From the NCBI GenBank assembly GCA_049966695.1, contig JBMFUG010000001.1, forward strand, positions 1 to 64,000: a stretch of DNA of 64,000 nucleotides. Reading direction: 5' to 3'. Made by a program: the position numbers and the translations under genes. Below are positions 15,357 to 24,643 of the stretch, one piece after another; within the stretch, counting starts at the first letter, position 1, and each line of letters opens with the position of its first letter. Below the pieces are notes generated by a model that was not told the origin of the DNA, ran no database searches, and was given only the letters and a program-made list of their open reading frames with translations. The stretch comes from JAKAWM01 sp049966695. GTDB lineage: Bacteria; Actinomycetota; Acidimicrobiia; Acidimicrobiales; Palsa-688.

Positions 15357-16586
15357 TTAGAGGACTCGCAGGCGCACGGTCGACGGCATCGCCCTGAGCG
15401 AGGACAAAAGGTCGGGCGGGAAGTCTTTGGCCGTGTCCGTTATCACGTAGCCGATATCCTCGCGGGTGGCCAAGTACTGGCCCTCAATGTTCATCGAGTG
15501 CGACGCGAAGAGGCTGTTTATGCTGGCCAGCACGCCTGGGACATTGGTGTGCACGTGGGTCAGGCGGAACTCTCCCGAGCGCGGCGGTAGCACCAGCTCC
15601 GGCATGTTGACCGATAGCGACGTGCTGCCGTAAGCAAGGTAGTCGTGCAGCTTGCCGGCGACAAAATGCCCGATGTCCTGCTGCGCTTCCTCCGTGCTCC
15701 CGCCTATGTGAGGCGTCAGTATGACGTTCGGGAGGCCCCTCAGCTCTGAGGAGAACACTTCACCACGGCGCTTTGGCTCGCTCGGGAACACGTCTACCGC
15801 AGCGCCAGCGATGTGGCCGCTTTCTATGTGCCTACGAAGCGAGGCATGGTCGACGACAAAACCCCTCGACAGGTTGAGGAACATGCTGGCGTCGCGCATC
15901 CGGGAGAACTCTGGCTCCCCGAAAAGGCCGTTGTTGGCCGGCCGGCCGTCCACGTGGAGCGTGACGATGTCCACGGTCTCGAGCAGCTCTTCAAGGGACG
16001 AGCAGGCTTTGGCATTGCCCAGAGCCAGCTTGTCGGCAGTGTCGTAAAACCACACCGACATCCCGAGAGCCTCGGCGAGCACGGATACCTGCGAGCCAAT
16101 GTTGCCGTAACCGACGATGCCGAGCCGCCTGCCCCTCACTTCGTGGCTGCCCTTGGCAGACTTGTCCCAGATCCCTTCGTGCATCTGGCGGTCTTTGACA
16201 GTAAGGCCGCGGTAAAGGGCGATGATCTCTGATACCACCAGTTCGACGACGCTGCGCGTGTTGGAAAAGGGGGCATTAAAAACAGCCACGCCGTGCTGGG
16301 TGGCGGCGCGCAGGTCTATTTGGTTGGTGCCGATGCAAAAGGCCCCAACAGCCAACAGGTGCGGAGCGGCCTCGAAGGCCTCGGCGGTGACGTGGGTGTT
16401 GCTCCTAATGCCCAAGACGTCAACCTCGCCCAAACGGGCCAACAGGTCGGCTTCGGAGAGCGCGTGGTCTAACAGCTCGACCTCGTAGCCGGCCTTGGAA
16501 AGAAAGCTCGCCGCGTCGGGGTGCACGGCTTCGAGCAGGAGCACGCGTACGGTCGAAGGTTGCCGACGTTGTATGGCCATGTCCAC
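15357..16586 (-). CDS. serA: D-3-phosphoglycerate dehydrogenase (ACT-domain type)
   Basis: 409 aa, the length of the E. coli-type enzyme (410). Oxidises 3-phosphoglycerate with NAD, first step of serine synthesis. Seen: IRSNTHVTAEAF, GAFCIGTNQIDL, Rossmann motif GIVGYGNIGSQV, catalytic Arg in LNLSRGFVV, Glu in AAVDVFPSEP, His in LTPHIGGST, and a C-terminal ACT domain (~330-409) with HTNVPGVLASINSLF that senses serine. Most actinomycetes have the long SerA with an intervening domain, so this short type is notable. Start GTG 16586 or ATG 16580. Confidence 0.92.
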   Translation of the reverse strand: MDMAIQRRQPSTVRVLLLEAVHPDAASFLSKAGYEVELLDHALSEADLLARLGEVDVLGIRSNTHVTAEAFEAAPHLLAVGAFCIGTNQIDLRAATQHGVAVFNAPFSNTRSVVELVVSEIIALYRGLTVKDRQMHEGIWDKSAKGSHEVRGRRLGIVGYGNIGSQVSVLAEALGMSVWFYDTADKLALGNAKACSSLEELLETVDIVTLHVDGRPANNGLFGEPEFSRMRDASMFLNLSRGFVVDHASLRRHIESGHIAGAAVDVFPSEPKRRGEVFSSELRGLPNVILTPHIGGSTEEAQQDIGHFVAGKLHDYLAYGSTSLSVNMPELVLPPRSGEFRLTHVHTNVPGVLASINSLFASHSMNIEGQYLATREDIGYVITDTAKDFPPDLLSSLRAMPSTVRLRVL

Positions 16587-16652
16587 AGCCTATGCCGCAC
16601 GTGGCCAAGAGCGCCCCCAAGAACAGCCTTCACAAATGTGAAGGAGCAACCT

Positions 16653-18224
16653 TCAGGGGAACCGGACGCTTACCCCGAAAGACTGCCCGCCTGCCGACAC
16701 CACCAAGGTGCCACCGCTGAACGAGGCTGGCACCAAAAAGCCAACCGCTATCGCCTGGCGGTCCGCGTCGGGCAGCGCCTGGGCCCTCACAACTTCCCCG
16801 CCCGGCTCTTCCAGGCTAAAGGCCGACGCTGGCAGGAAAGACGCCGACAAGGGGCTCACAGTGGCCAGGACCTGCAAGTAGGCCTCGTCAAACGAGGGTG
16901 GGACGGTGCCCCCGTCAGACCCGGCAAACCATACCAAGGACGCGTCGCTTACGTGGACCTCCATGCTGCCAAGACGCCCAGTGACAGACAAGGGCTCGTC
17001 GGTACCGGCACGAGACAGCACGCTCGGCCCCGGGCCGAGCTGGCCGTTCGCCAGCGAGACGGTCTGGACGAGGCCTTTGTCGGAGACGGCCAGGACAGGG
17101 TCAGAGCCAGCCGGCACGGCAGCTGCCAACGTAACGACCCCGCTAATTGCGACGTTTGGCAAGGTGGCGACCATCGCCCCGTCCCTCACCTCTAGCACCG
17201 GTTGGTCCGCGATGGCCTGGTTGCTCACCGCCGCACTTGTGGCTGCCTCGGCGTCACGAGGGACAGCCCCTGCGGACTCGCCTGGGCTCACTGCCAGCTC
17301 GGCTAGCACGAACATCTGGCCGACAGGCGGCAACAGCAACTTGGCCAAGGGCCGCCCGCTCGGCTGCTTGGCCGAGTACGCGCTGGCGGGTGGCACTACT
17401 GCGGCGCTCAGGGCGCCCGGGTCGAGCTGGCTGCTCAACCACTGTGCCGTGCCAAAGCCGACCAGCCTGTAAGACGCCCCCCAGTCGCCGACCAAGTCGT
17501 CGGCAGGGGCTGGGCGCAGCCCCGGCGGCACCGAACGCAGCAAGCCAGCCCAGCCTTGTTTTTGACGAGGCACGGCAGGGACCTTGAGGCCAGCGTTGCG
17601 GACCGGCGGCCCGGCCCCACTAGGCCGCCGTAGGGTCTCGCCCTTGGCCAGTGCAGCGGTAACAGAAGGCGCCGGTTGGCGGGCAAGTGAGATCTTGACA
17701 CCCGCGCCTTCAGGGGAGACGGAGAGCCCGTAGGTAAGCCACGGCGCCGACGGCGACGACCATGGCAAAAAAACTGGCCCGCACCGCAAGTAAGGGGCAA
17801 CGTCATGGTCGTTGGCCCCCGCCAGGCTGAAATAGCAACGGCTTTCGGGCGAGATGGCACCCTCGTCAGCAGAGGCCAGGTCTCTCATCGCCGTCTCGGC
17901 GCTCGACAAGGTTGCTGAGACACCGCTCATGGGCTCCCCTTTCCAGTACAGGGCAGGAGGGTGGCCCCGCAAGGCGACGGCCAGGACGGCCACCGCCAAG
18001 ACCACCGCCGCGACCAGGACGGCCCAGCGCCGCACGAGGTAGTTCACCTCTGTGCTCGGGGCTCTTTCAGGTGTGCTCGGGGCCCTTTCGGGCGGCCTCT
18101 GGCCCTTAGCGGCTTTGTGGTGCGCGCTCACCGAGTGCTCGGTCCAGGCACGACCGTCCCACCAGCGCCACTGTTCGGGTTGTAGAGGGTCCGCGTACCA
18201 CCCGGGCTCGCGTTCACCGGCCAC
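16653..18224 (-). CDS. DUF2510-containing single-pass membrane protein
   Basis: About 523 aa from GTG 18224; earlier GTG codons (18239, 18251) are alternatives. The DUF2510 motif PGWYADPLQPEQWRWWDG followed by RAWTEH sits at the N-terminus, then a Pro/Ser linker with a short ERAPST repeat, one helix (VLVAAVVLAVAVLAVAL), and a ~400-residue exported region without a recognised fold. DUF2510 occurs at the cytoplasmic end of many actinobacterial membrane proteins and is of unknown role. Divergent from the dehydrogenase gene. Confidence 0.7.
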   Translation of the reverse strand: MAGEREPGWYADPLQPEQWRWWDGRAWTEHSVSAHHKAAKGQRPPERAPSTPERAPSTEVNYLVRRWAVLVAAVVLAVAVLAVALRGHPPALYWKGEPMSGVSATLSSAETAMRDLASADEGAISPESRCYFSLAGANDHDVAPYLRCGPVFLPWSSPSAPWLTYGLSVSPEGAGVKISLARQPAPSVTAALAKGETLRRPSGAGPPVRNAGLKVPAVPRQKQGWAGLLRSVPPGLRPAPADDLVGDWGASYRLVGFGTAQWLSSQLDPGALSAAVVPPASAYSAKQPSGRPLAKLLLPPVGQMFVLAELAVSPGESAGAVPRDAEAATSAAVSNQAIADQPVLEVRDGAMVATLPNVAISGVVTLAAAVPAGSDPVLAVSDKGLVQTVSLANGQLGPGPSVLSRAGTDEPLSVTGRLGSMEVHVSDASLVWFAGSDGGTVPPSFDEAYLQVLATVSPLSASFLPASAFSLEEPGGEVVRAQALPDADRQAIAVGFLVPASFSGGTLVVSAGGQSFGVSVRFP

Positions 18225-18290
18225 TGCTCTATACGGTACGCGCTTGTGCACGGTGGGCGCTGTGGGCGCACCGGCGCTACGGTAGGCACT

Positions 18291-19310
18291 GTGAGCACAG
18301 CGCAAGTGGCCGTTATGGTAAAGCCCGGGCAGATCGAGCTACAAGAACGCCCCGTCCCGGTACCAGGTCCAGGGCAGGTCCTGGTGGAGGTGAGCTCAGT
18401 CGGCGTGTGCGGCTCCGACATCCACTATTTCACCGAGGGCCGTATCGGTGACTTTGTCGTAGAGGCTCCCCTAGTCCTTGGCCACGAGGCCTCCGGGGTG
18501 GTACGGGCGCTTGGGCCAGGGGTGAAGCGCCTGCACGAAGGCCAGCGTGTCGCAATGGAGCCCGGCGTACCCTGCGGCAGGTGCCAGGCCTGTCGGAAGG
18601 GCCGTTACAACTTGTGCCCTGACGTGCGGTTTTTCGCGACCCCCCCGGTAGACGGCACGTTCGCCCGGTACGTGGCCCACGAAGAGGACTTTTGTCATCC
18701 GGTACCCGACAACCTCTCCGACGATGCCAGCGCGCTACTGGAGCCTTTGTCTGTCGGCATCTGGGCAGCCCACAAAGCCCGCATAGCTGTCGGAGAGCGC
18801 GTCATCGTCACGGGTGCAGGGCCAATTGGCCTCCTGGCGGCTGCGGTAGCCCGAGCTGCGGGGGCGAGCGAGGTGATCGTGAGCGACGTGCAACCCATGC
18901 GCCTTGAGCTTGCAAAGCGCATGGGCGCCACGGCTACAGCCAGCGGCACCAAGGACGAGCTGTCTGGCGTGGGCGCGGACGTCCTGCTCGAGTGCTCAGG
19001 CTCCTCCGAAGCTCTCGATGCCGGGCTTCATGGGCTGGGCCCAGCGGCACGAGCAGTAGCCGTTGGGATGTCGCCCGCCAGTTACACGAACGTACCTCTT
19101 TCCCTGGTCCAGCAGCTGGAGATCGAGCTGACAGGGACATTTCGCTATGCCAACACCTACCCGACCGCTGTTGCGCTGGCTTCCTCGGGCAGCGTGCACC
19201 TGGACCAGCTGGTGACCGGCCACTACCCCCTCTCCCAGGTAGCCGATGCCCTGTTGGCCAGCAAGCGGGACCCCCTCGCCGTAAAACCAGTCGTGGTGCC
19301 GGGCATGTGA
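18291..19310 (+). CDS. Zinc-dependent medium-chain dehydrogenase (polyol/sorbitol dehydrogenase-like)
   Basis: 339 aa from GTG 18291 (STAQVAVMVKPG). Oxidises an alcohol or polyol with NAD(P). Catalytic zinc ligands in VGVCGSDIHYF and LVLGHEASG; structural zinc cysteines in CGRCQACRKGRYNLC; Rossmann motif GAGPIGLLAAAVARAAGA. The GSDIHYF and PLSVGIWA segments are typical of sorbitol/xylitol dehydrogenases, though the exact substrate cannot be read. Stand-alone gene followed by a repetitive spacer. Confidence 0.85.
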   Translation: MSTAQVAVMVKPGQIELQERPVPVPGPGQVLVEVSSVGVCGSDIHYFTEGRIGDFVVEAPLVLGHEASGVVRALGPGVKRLHEGQRVAMEPGVPCGRCQACRKGRYNLCPDVRFFATPPVDGTFARYVAHEEDFCHPVPDNLSDDASALLEPLSVGIWAAHKARIAVGERVIVTGAGPIGLLAAAVARAAGASEVIVSDVQPMRLELAKRMGATATASGTKDELSGVGADVLLECSGSSEALDAGLHGLGPAARAVAVGMSPASYTNVPLSLVQQLEIELTGTFRYANTYPTAVALASSGSVHLDQLVTGHYPLSQVADALLASKRDPLAVKPVVVPGM

Positions 19311-19364
19311 CCGCTTCGTACGGCTAGAGCCCCGGGGCTTGGCGCCCACAGCGCATTTTGGCAG

Positions 19365-19433
19365 GCAGGGCAAAGGCCGCTGCAGTGCCAAAGGGCTGCA
19401 GTGCCAAGGCCGCTGCAGGGCAAAGGGGCTGCC
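19365..19433. repeat. Interleaved short direct repeats after the dehydrogenase
   Basis: GCAGGGCAAAGG at 19365-19376 and 19415-19426 brackets two copies of GCTGCAGTGCCAA (19379-19391, 19395-19407). It lies between convergent genes and may act in transcription termination. Confidence 0.5.
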
Positions 19434-19445
19434 CAAGCGCCAGGC

Positions 19446-20975
19446 TCACTTGCCAGGAGGTGGGCAGGTTGTGAGGTCTGTCCAACGCGACGAAGCTGGT
19501 CCGACCGTGCCGACTGACCTGTACCTGCTGGCGTAACGGGCGGGGATCTCTGGTTGGCCGTCCACGCCAAGCACCACGCCGTGTGCCGATGGCGTTATGC
19601 CGATACGGCCAAGTGGCACGTCTAAGTCCCAGGCTACGGCCGGGTTCTGGAGGGGTGCCGCCGCGATCGTCCCGCACCCGAGGACCAGGTCACGCCCACC
19701 GAGCACTGAAACAGCGGCTGGGAGCTCGTCAGCCAAGCGCTGGACGTCCCTAGCTGACCACCACGCGTCCTGCTCTTCGCGAACGAGCCCTGCAAAGGCG
19801 TTCGCCGGAGCTGCCACGATGACCAACCAGGCCACCGCCAGTACTACGACGGGTTTCGCCCGGGGGAGCAAGCGAGGCAACGCTCGCAGTGCCTCTGCCC
19901 ACGCAACGCCTGCGACGACTGCAGCCAAAGCCACCCCAGGCAGCATGTACCGGGGAGCGCCCGTGTCGAGGTGCAGCTGGACCATGGCCGCTTCAAGCGC
20001 GACCCAAGCCAGCGCCCCGCAGGCCAGGGGCAAGCTTGCCGGCACTCGTCGTTGCCTGGCCCAGATGTACAAGCTGATAGCCGTGCCAAGCGCGAAGCTC
20101 ACGACCAAGGGCCACAACATCATCCCGGCGGCTTCTGAAATGGCACTGAGCCCAGGGTGCGAAGAGAGCAAAGGGCCACCTTGGCTCTCAAACGTTGCGC
20201 GCGTCGCCGAACGCAATATGTCCCCGGAGCTAATGGCGTCGGGCAACAACCATGCGCACGGCAGGAGCAACATCCCGACCAGCGAGACCGCGCTCAGCTT
20301 GGGCCGCCGAGATCCCCTCAGTAGGACCATCACGCCGTACAGGGCGACGAACGGCGACAGCTCCACGCGCACCAAGGCCCCCATGGTGCCCAGGGCTGCC
20401 GCCCGCCATTTTCGGCCCCCCAAGTGGGCGTCCACCGCAGCCAAGACGAACGCCGCGCACAGTGGCTCGGACATCCCCTCGAGCGCAAGGTACCCGGCGA
20501 CCTGGTAAACGCTCAACCACCCGACCGCTGCAGTGATGCCCGCGGCCCGCCCAGCCAACATCCGAGCTAGGTGGTAGACGAGCACGGCGGACACCACGAT
20601 GCCAGCGCGGGCGCAGACCAGCCAGAGGTCGGCCGCAGCCCCTCCAAAGGGAACTAGCAGCACGTCCACGAAAATGGGCAACGGTTTGACCGAAGACGCC
20701 GCGCCAGAGGTGACGAGCGTGCCGTGGTCGAGCTCCCTCCCCCACACCATCCAAGACCATGGGTCGTACCCAAGGCCCCGCGGCAACAGGGGCAGCGAGG
20801 CAGCAGCTATGGCGAAGCTGGCCGGCAACCAGCGCCTGTAATTGACCATGCGGTAACCCGGTACGCGCCAGCTCCCGCTCCGGGAAAAGGGCCGGGTCAC
20901 ACCGCGCAGGGCCCCGTCCGACTGCTGGGATGTCTGCGCCGGTTTTGAGGCCTGCGCTCCTGCAAAGCGGTTCAC
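19446..20975 (-). CDS. GT-C-type polytopic glycosyltransferase-like protein (2)
   Basis: 509 aa with about ten helices. GTG 20975 overlaps the upstream gene's TGA by 4 nt (GTGA), which favours it over ATG 20849. The first periplasmic loop carries LGYDPWSWMVWGRELDHG, an Asp-bearing motif of the kind used by GT-C enzymes that take polyprenyl-phosphate sugars; an LALEGMSEPL motif follows. The C-terminal ~120 residues are soluble and external. Acceptor and sugar unknown; likely cell-envelope glycan assembly. Translationally coupled to the upstream GT-C-like gene. Confidence 0.65.
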   Translation of the reverse strand: MNRFAGAQASKPAQTSQQSDGALRGVTRPFSRSGSWRVPGYRMVNYRRWLPASFAIAAASLPLLPRGLGYDPWSWMVWGRELDHGTLVTSGAASSVKPLPIFVDVLLVPFGGAAADLWLVCARAGIVVSAVLVYHLARMLAGRAAGITAAVGWLSVYQVAGYLALEGMSEPLCAAFVLAAVDAHLGGRKWRAAALGTMGALVRVELSPFVALYGVMVLLRGSRRPKLSAVSLVGMLLLPCAWLLPDAISSGDILRSATRATFESQGGPLLSSHPGLSAISEAAGMMLWPLVVSFALGTAISLYIWARQRRVPASLPLACGALAWVALEAAMVQLHLDTGAPRYMLPGVALAAVVAGVAWAEALRALPRLLPRAKPVVVLAVAWLVIVAAPANAFAGLVREEQDAWWSARDVQRLADELPAAVSVLGGRDLVLGCGTIAAAPLQNPAVAWDLDVPLGRIGITPSAHGVVLGVDGQPEIPARYASRYRSVGTVGPASSRWTDLTTCPPPGK

Positions 20976-22945
20976 CGGCCATGACCCCCGGCTGGTACGG
21001 GTGCTGCCTTGGCTGTCACAGCTGGGACGCTCAGGCCGCAGATACTGCTACGGCCGGGCGGGACGTCGAGCACCAGGTTGTAGTGAGGCACGGCGTCGTT
21101 AACCCAACCTCCCCCGTGCGGGACGCCCATCCCGGCATAAAGACCGGGGGCCAAGGGAAGCCGGCCGGGGCTCAGGGAACTGTCCAAGCTGCCCGCACGA
21201 GTGGCCAAGTGCGCAGCGGCTGAGCGCTCATCGCCCACCAAGCGCAGAGCAAGCCGCGCTGAGCGGGCATGGTGCGCTGCCCAGAGCGTGACACAACCGC
21301 GAGGGCCAGCTCTCCCCCTGGCCCCACCGCTCAGGGCGAGCAGCGCAAAGCTGCCTGGCACCAACCGGCGCCTCGAAACCCTAACGTCCAGGACGGTCAA
21401 TGCCAGGCCACGTTCGGCAGCAGTCATCTCTATCGTCGGCAACATGTGCTCGTGCTCAAGGCGCAACATGCCCCGCGTCGTGAGCGACGCCGAGTAACGT
21501 ACCGGCGTAAGCGTTATGGCCTTTTGGCCGGCTGCCAAGAGTTGGGCGGCCCCTTGGATCTGCTTCTTTTCCAACAGCACAAAGGCCGTGCGCGAACGCG
21601 CGAACTGCGCCCCTTGCAGGACGTTACCGACGGTGCAGGCAACCAAGAGCCCCACTAGCACCAACTGCCAGCCGCCTAGCACCGCCCGCCCGGGGTGCCC
21701 AGGCCCTCTGGCCTGGAGCTTTGCACTGCCCTCGCCAGTTGGCCGGTAAAACGCTTTGCGGGCCAAGGGCGCCTTGCGCAGGGAGGCGAGCCGAGAGGCA
21801 GCTTCGCGCACTGAGGACAGACTGCGCCGAGGCACCAAGTCCTGCACAGCGACTGCAAGCCCAGGCAAGAGAAAGGCGGCGTCGATGTACACGTAGCGGC
21901 TCGGGCTGAACGTCTCGCCAAAACGGTCGCGGGCGAGCGCAGCCATGATGTGGAAGACGATGTCTCCGCCTGCCAGCGCGAGGACGGCTGGGTGCTGACG
22001 GGCCAAGCTCCGCCAGTTCAGCACCAACCAGGCCAGTAGGCCGACCACCACCACTTGGCCCAGGACGGTCAGCCCAACCGCGTTCAGGCTAAAAATACGA
22101 GCCATGTCCGTCGTCGAGTCGTCCCAGACGAAACCTGGCACCCGTAAGGCCGCACGTGCCGAGATGTGGTCACCGACAATGCCTTCATGGCCGACGAGGA
22201 CGTACCACACGCCAAAGGCCATGACCGGTGCCGCCGTGAGGGCCACCGCATGGCGAAAGCCTCGGCGGGCCCAGGCAAAAGCTCCGAGGGCAGCCACAAA
22301 GGCTACCCCGACGTCAGAGCACATAAGCGAGGCGACACCGGCCAGCGGGGCGAGGACATAGGGCGCTTTGGCAGGGCGCTTGGCTTCAGCCAGTTCCAAG
22401 GCAGCGAGGCCAAAGGCGACAGAGCCCAGGAAGCCCACCTGAAAAGCCCACGTCAGGTCCTCTGCGGCCGTCCCGAGCAGGGCCATCAACAGCCCAAGCG
22501 CCGTGGCTGACCATGGGCCAGTGCCCTCACGCAACAAACGCCTCCACAACAGGTGGACTATGCACACGTGCAAGGCCAGCAGCGCGACCAGGTAGGGCCA
22601 GTAGTGGCTTAGGTGCACGACAGCAAAAATCGCCCTCCACAACAAAATGGGCAAGGTCGACCAGTGCTCGTTGTGCGGCACCCATAGGCTGAGCTGGGGG
22701 TGCCAGATACCCCGACGTACGATGAAGTCCCACTCGTCACCGTAAAACCACAGGTGCCTGTCGAGGTACAACCAGACAAAAAAGCCTGCCAACAGCGTGC
22801 CGACGTGAGCGGCCAGCACGGGCCGCGGCAGCCCGCGGCCAACCTTGGTCCTGGGTTCTTCTGCTTTGAGGACGGTCCCCGCGCCACCAGGTAGCCCGAG
22901 AGCCGCGGCGGGGCCCGGCACAGCTCCCCTTTGTAACACACCCAT
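20972..22945 (-). CDS. GT-C-like polytopic membrane protein (1)
   Basis: About 657 aa from ATG 22945 (MGVLQRGAV, with AGGTCGG upstream); the open frame extends to 23221 but would consume the divergent promoter region. About eleven helices. The first loop has WLYLDRHLWFYGDEWDFIVR, an acidic motif like the catalytic loop of GT-C glycosyltransferases, followed by VPHNEHWS. The C-terminal ~170 residues are non-membrane. Family beyond GT-C-like membrane protein is not clear. Coupled by GTGA overlap to the second GT-C-like gene. Confidence 0.6.
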   Translation of the reverse strand: MGVLQRGAVPGPAAALGLPGGAGTVLKAEEPRTKVGRGLPRPVLAAHVGTLLAGFFVWLYLDRHLWFYGDEWDFIVRRGIWHPQLSLWVPHNEHWSTLPILLWRAIFAVVHLSHYWPYLVALLALHVCIVHLLWRRLLREGTGPWSATALGLLMALLGTAAEDLTWAFQVGFLGSVAFGLAALELAEAKRPAKAPYVLAPLAGVASLMCSDVGVAFVAALGAFAWARRGFRHAVALTAAPVMAFGVWYVLVGHEGIVGDHISARAALRVPGFVWDDSTTDMARIFSLNAVGLTVLGQVVVVGLLAWLVLNWRSLARQHPAVLALAGGDIVFHIMAALARDRFGETFSPSRYVYIDAAFLLPGLAVAVQDLVPRRSLSSVREAASRLASLRKAPLARKAFYRPTGEGSAKLQARGPGHPGRAVLGGWQLVLVGLLVACTVGNVLQGAQFARSRTAFVLLEKKQIQGAAQLLAAGQKAITLTPVRYSASLTTRGMLRLEHEHMLPTIEMTAAERGLALTVLDVRVSRRRLVPGSFALLALSGGARGRAGPRGCVTLWAAHHARSARLALRLVGDERSAAAHLATRAGSLDSSLSPGRLPLAPGLYAGMGVPHGGGWVNDAVPHYNLVLDVPPGRSSICGLSVPAVTAKAAPVPAGGHGR

Positions 22946-23012
22946 CCGACCTGTTCTTGTAGCACACGACAGCAAGCGACCGGCGGCGCGTCTGGCTAGT
23001 GCAGCAGTATCG

Positions 23013-23026
23013 GCTAACCTGTTAGC
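23013..23026. promoter_or_regulatory. Inverted repeat GCTAAC-CT-GTTAGC in a divergent spacer
   Basis: A 14-bp perfect inverted repeat, nested in a wider CGGCT...AGCCG pair, between the divergent GT-C gene (start 22945) and gtrA. Operator-like; no regulator can be named. Confidence 0.35.
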
Positions 23027-23114
23027 TATCAGCCGACTATCCTCTGCCGAACCGCGACACCGTCTGGACGAGAGCGAGGCCAGCACCACGAGGCTGTGGG
23101 GCCTCGACGCCAAC

Positions 23115-23834
23115 GTGCCCTCTGGTGGCACCACGGCTCTGACCGGTGCGCATGCTGGCAAGGAGACGGCGCTAAAGCGAAAGCTCCTGGTCGACGCCAA
23201 CGCTGCTGGTCTGGACGGCACGGCCCGCTCCGACCGGACCCCCCGGCACAGCGCCGGCCGGCCGGTCCCGACGGCATCCTCTACGGCGCTCTTGGCCCGG
23301 GTGGTCGCGTCCGGGCACTGGCTCGGCGATTGGGTCTTGGGCGCCCGCTGGCTCGGCCGGTGGTACTCAGAGCGGGCGGTACGCTTCTGGCGTTACAGCG
23401 CAGGCTCAGTCGTTGCGTACCTGATGAGCGGGGCCGTCTTTTACGCTGCAGTCAACTGGTTGGACTGGGGTGCCATTACCTGCACGGTCGTGGCTTTCGT
23501 GGCCGGGGCGGTCCCCAACTGGGTCCTGAACCGCCGGTGGGCATGGCAACGGCGCGGCCGGGACCGTTTTGCCCAAGAAACCAGCATGTACGTGGTAGTG
23601 ACTGGCCTCAGCTTGGTGCTGACAGCCGTAGCTACAAAGCTGGCAGCCCACTGGGTGGACGGCATGCACGCTAGCGACATTGCCCGCAATATGCTGCTTA
23701 CTTCGACCTACATGTCCGCTCAGGTAGTGATGTTCGTACTTAAGTACGTCGCTTACGACCGCTGGGTGTTCGTAGGCCGCCGGACGTCGCGCAACCACGT
23801 CCTCAGCACGACCGCCCCGAACCGCAGGCCATAG
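23115..23834 (+). CDS. GtrA-family membrane protein
   Basis: The GtrA domain covers the last ~130 residues: four helices with RFWRYSAGSVVAYLMSGAVF, NWVLNRRWAWQRRGRD and a final VLKYVAYDRWVF. GtrA-like proteins help move or attach undecaprenyl-linked sugars and often pair with GT2 enzymes like the next gene. The start is uncertain: GTG 23115 is used here, TTG 23292 or GTG 23301 are alternatives, all leaving the domain intact. The 3' end overlaps the convergent GT2 gene by 82 nt. Confidence 0.8.
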   Translation: MPSGGTTALTGAHAGKETALKRKLLVDANAAGLDGTARSDRTPRHSAGRPVPTASSTALLARVVASGHWLGDWVLGARWLGRWYSERAVRFWRYSAGSVVAYLMSGAVFYAAVNWLDWGAITCTVVAFVAGAVPNWVLNRRWAWQRRGRDRFAQETSMYVVVTGLSLVLTAVATKLAAHWVDGMHASDIARNMLLTSTYMSAQVVMFVLKYVAYDRWVFVGRRTSRNHVLSTTAPNRRP

Positions 23835-24643
23835 ATAAAATCGCCGCCCTTTTTGGTCGTGCCGGAACGGCGACCAGGTGTAAAGGTGGGCACCTCGGCC
23901 AGCTTGTAGCCTGCCATCGCGGCCCCGATCAGCAGCTCCGAGGCTTGGTACTGGGGTTGGTCGAGCACGACGCTTGACGTCACCCCGGCCCTCATTGCGC
24001 GCAACCCGCAAGACGGGTCGGTGACCTTTTGGCCGGTCAGCCAGCTTATGAGCTTGCCAAAGACCACCACGCCCAGGTTGCGGGCAAGATCCGTGCTAGC
24101 CGTGGAACCGAGCCGGCGCGATGCCGAGACGAAGTCGGCTTTGCCGTCCACGATCGGTTGCACTACCCGAGGTATATCGGCGGGGTCCCACTGCCCGTCA
24201 GCGTCCGTTGTCGCGATAATGCTGGCACCCCTCTCGCGAGCAAGATGGTAGCCAAGCCGCAGTGCGGCACCTTGGCCTCGGTTGACGCCCACCTCGCAAA
24301 CAAGGGCACCGGCTCCCCGCGCAACCTCGGCCGTGTTGTCGGAGGCCCCGTCGACGACCACGATCACTTCGGTCGACATGCCGCAGGCCGTCCCCGGCAC
24401 CGCCGACACCACCTGGGCTACATTTGCCTCCTCGTTGTAGGCGGCGATCACGACTGCCAACGGCTGCGATGGGCGGTCCTTGTAAGCCTCCAAGAAGGCG
24501 GCCGCAGACTCCCTGTCGAGGCTGTTTAGAGCTTGGGCACCACGCTGACCGCCCGCCCACAGCACGGTTACCCCGCTCCCAGCGCCGCTCCCGCTCTTGG
24601 CAGCGCCCTCCCGCCTCCGGCGGTTGAGCTTTAGCCCAACCAC
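23753..24643 (-). CDS. Glycosyltransferase family 2 (DPM/GtrB-like)
   Basis: About 296 aa from GTG 24643 (GAGG upstream); GTG 24565 with GGGAGCGGGG is another good start. GT-A fold: LAVVIAAYNEEANVAQVV, VVVDGASDNTAEVA, NRGQGAALRLGYHLA, the DxD in ATTDADGQWDP, and the DPSCGLRAM motif of polyprenol-phosphate sugar synthases. No C-terminal membrane helices, unlike full GtrB. Probably makes a polyprenyl-phosphate sugar used by the nearby GT-C proteins, with GtrA as partner. Overlaps the epimerase stop by a few codons. Confidence 0.85.
   Translation of the reverse strand: MVGLKLNRRRREGAAKSGSGAGSGVTVLWAGGQRGAQALNSLDRESAAAFLEAYKDRPSQPLAVVIAAYNEEANVAQVVSAVPGTACGMSTEVIVVVDGASDNTAEVARGAGALVCEVGVNRGQGAALRLGYHLARERGASIIATTDADGQWDPADIPRVVQPIVDGKADFVSASRRLGSTASTDLARNLGVVVFGKLISWLTGQKVTDPSCGLRAMRAGVTSSVVLDQPQYQASELLIGAAMAGYKLAEVPTFTPGRRSGTTKKGGDFIYGLRFGAVVLRTWLRDVRRPTNTQRS

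Noticed and set aside
20230..20982. 250-aa minus-strand open frame over the GT-C gene
   Set aside because: Shadow frame of the GT-C coding sequence: Arg/Gly-rich, no hydrophobic pattern, no family motif.
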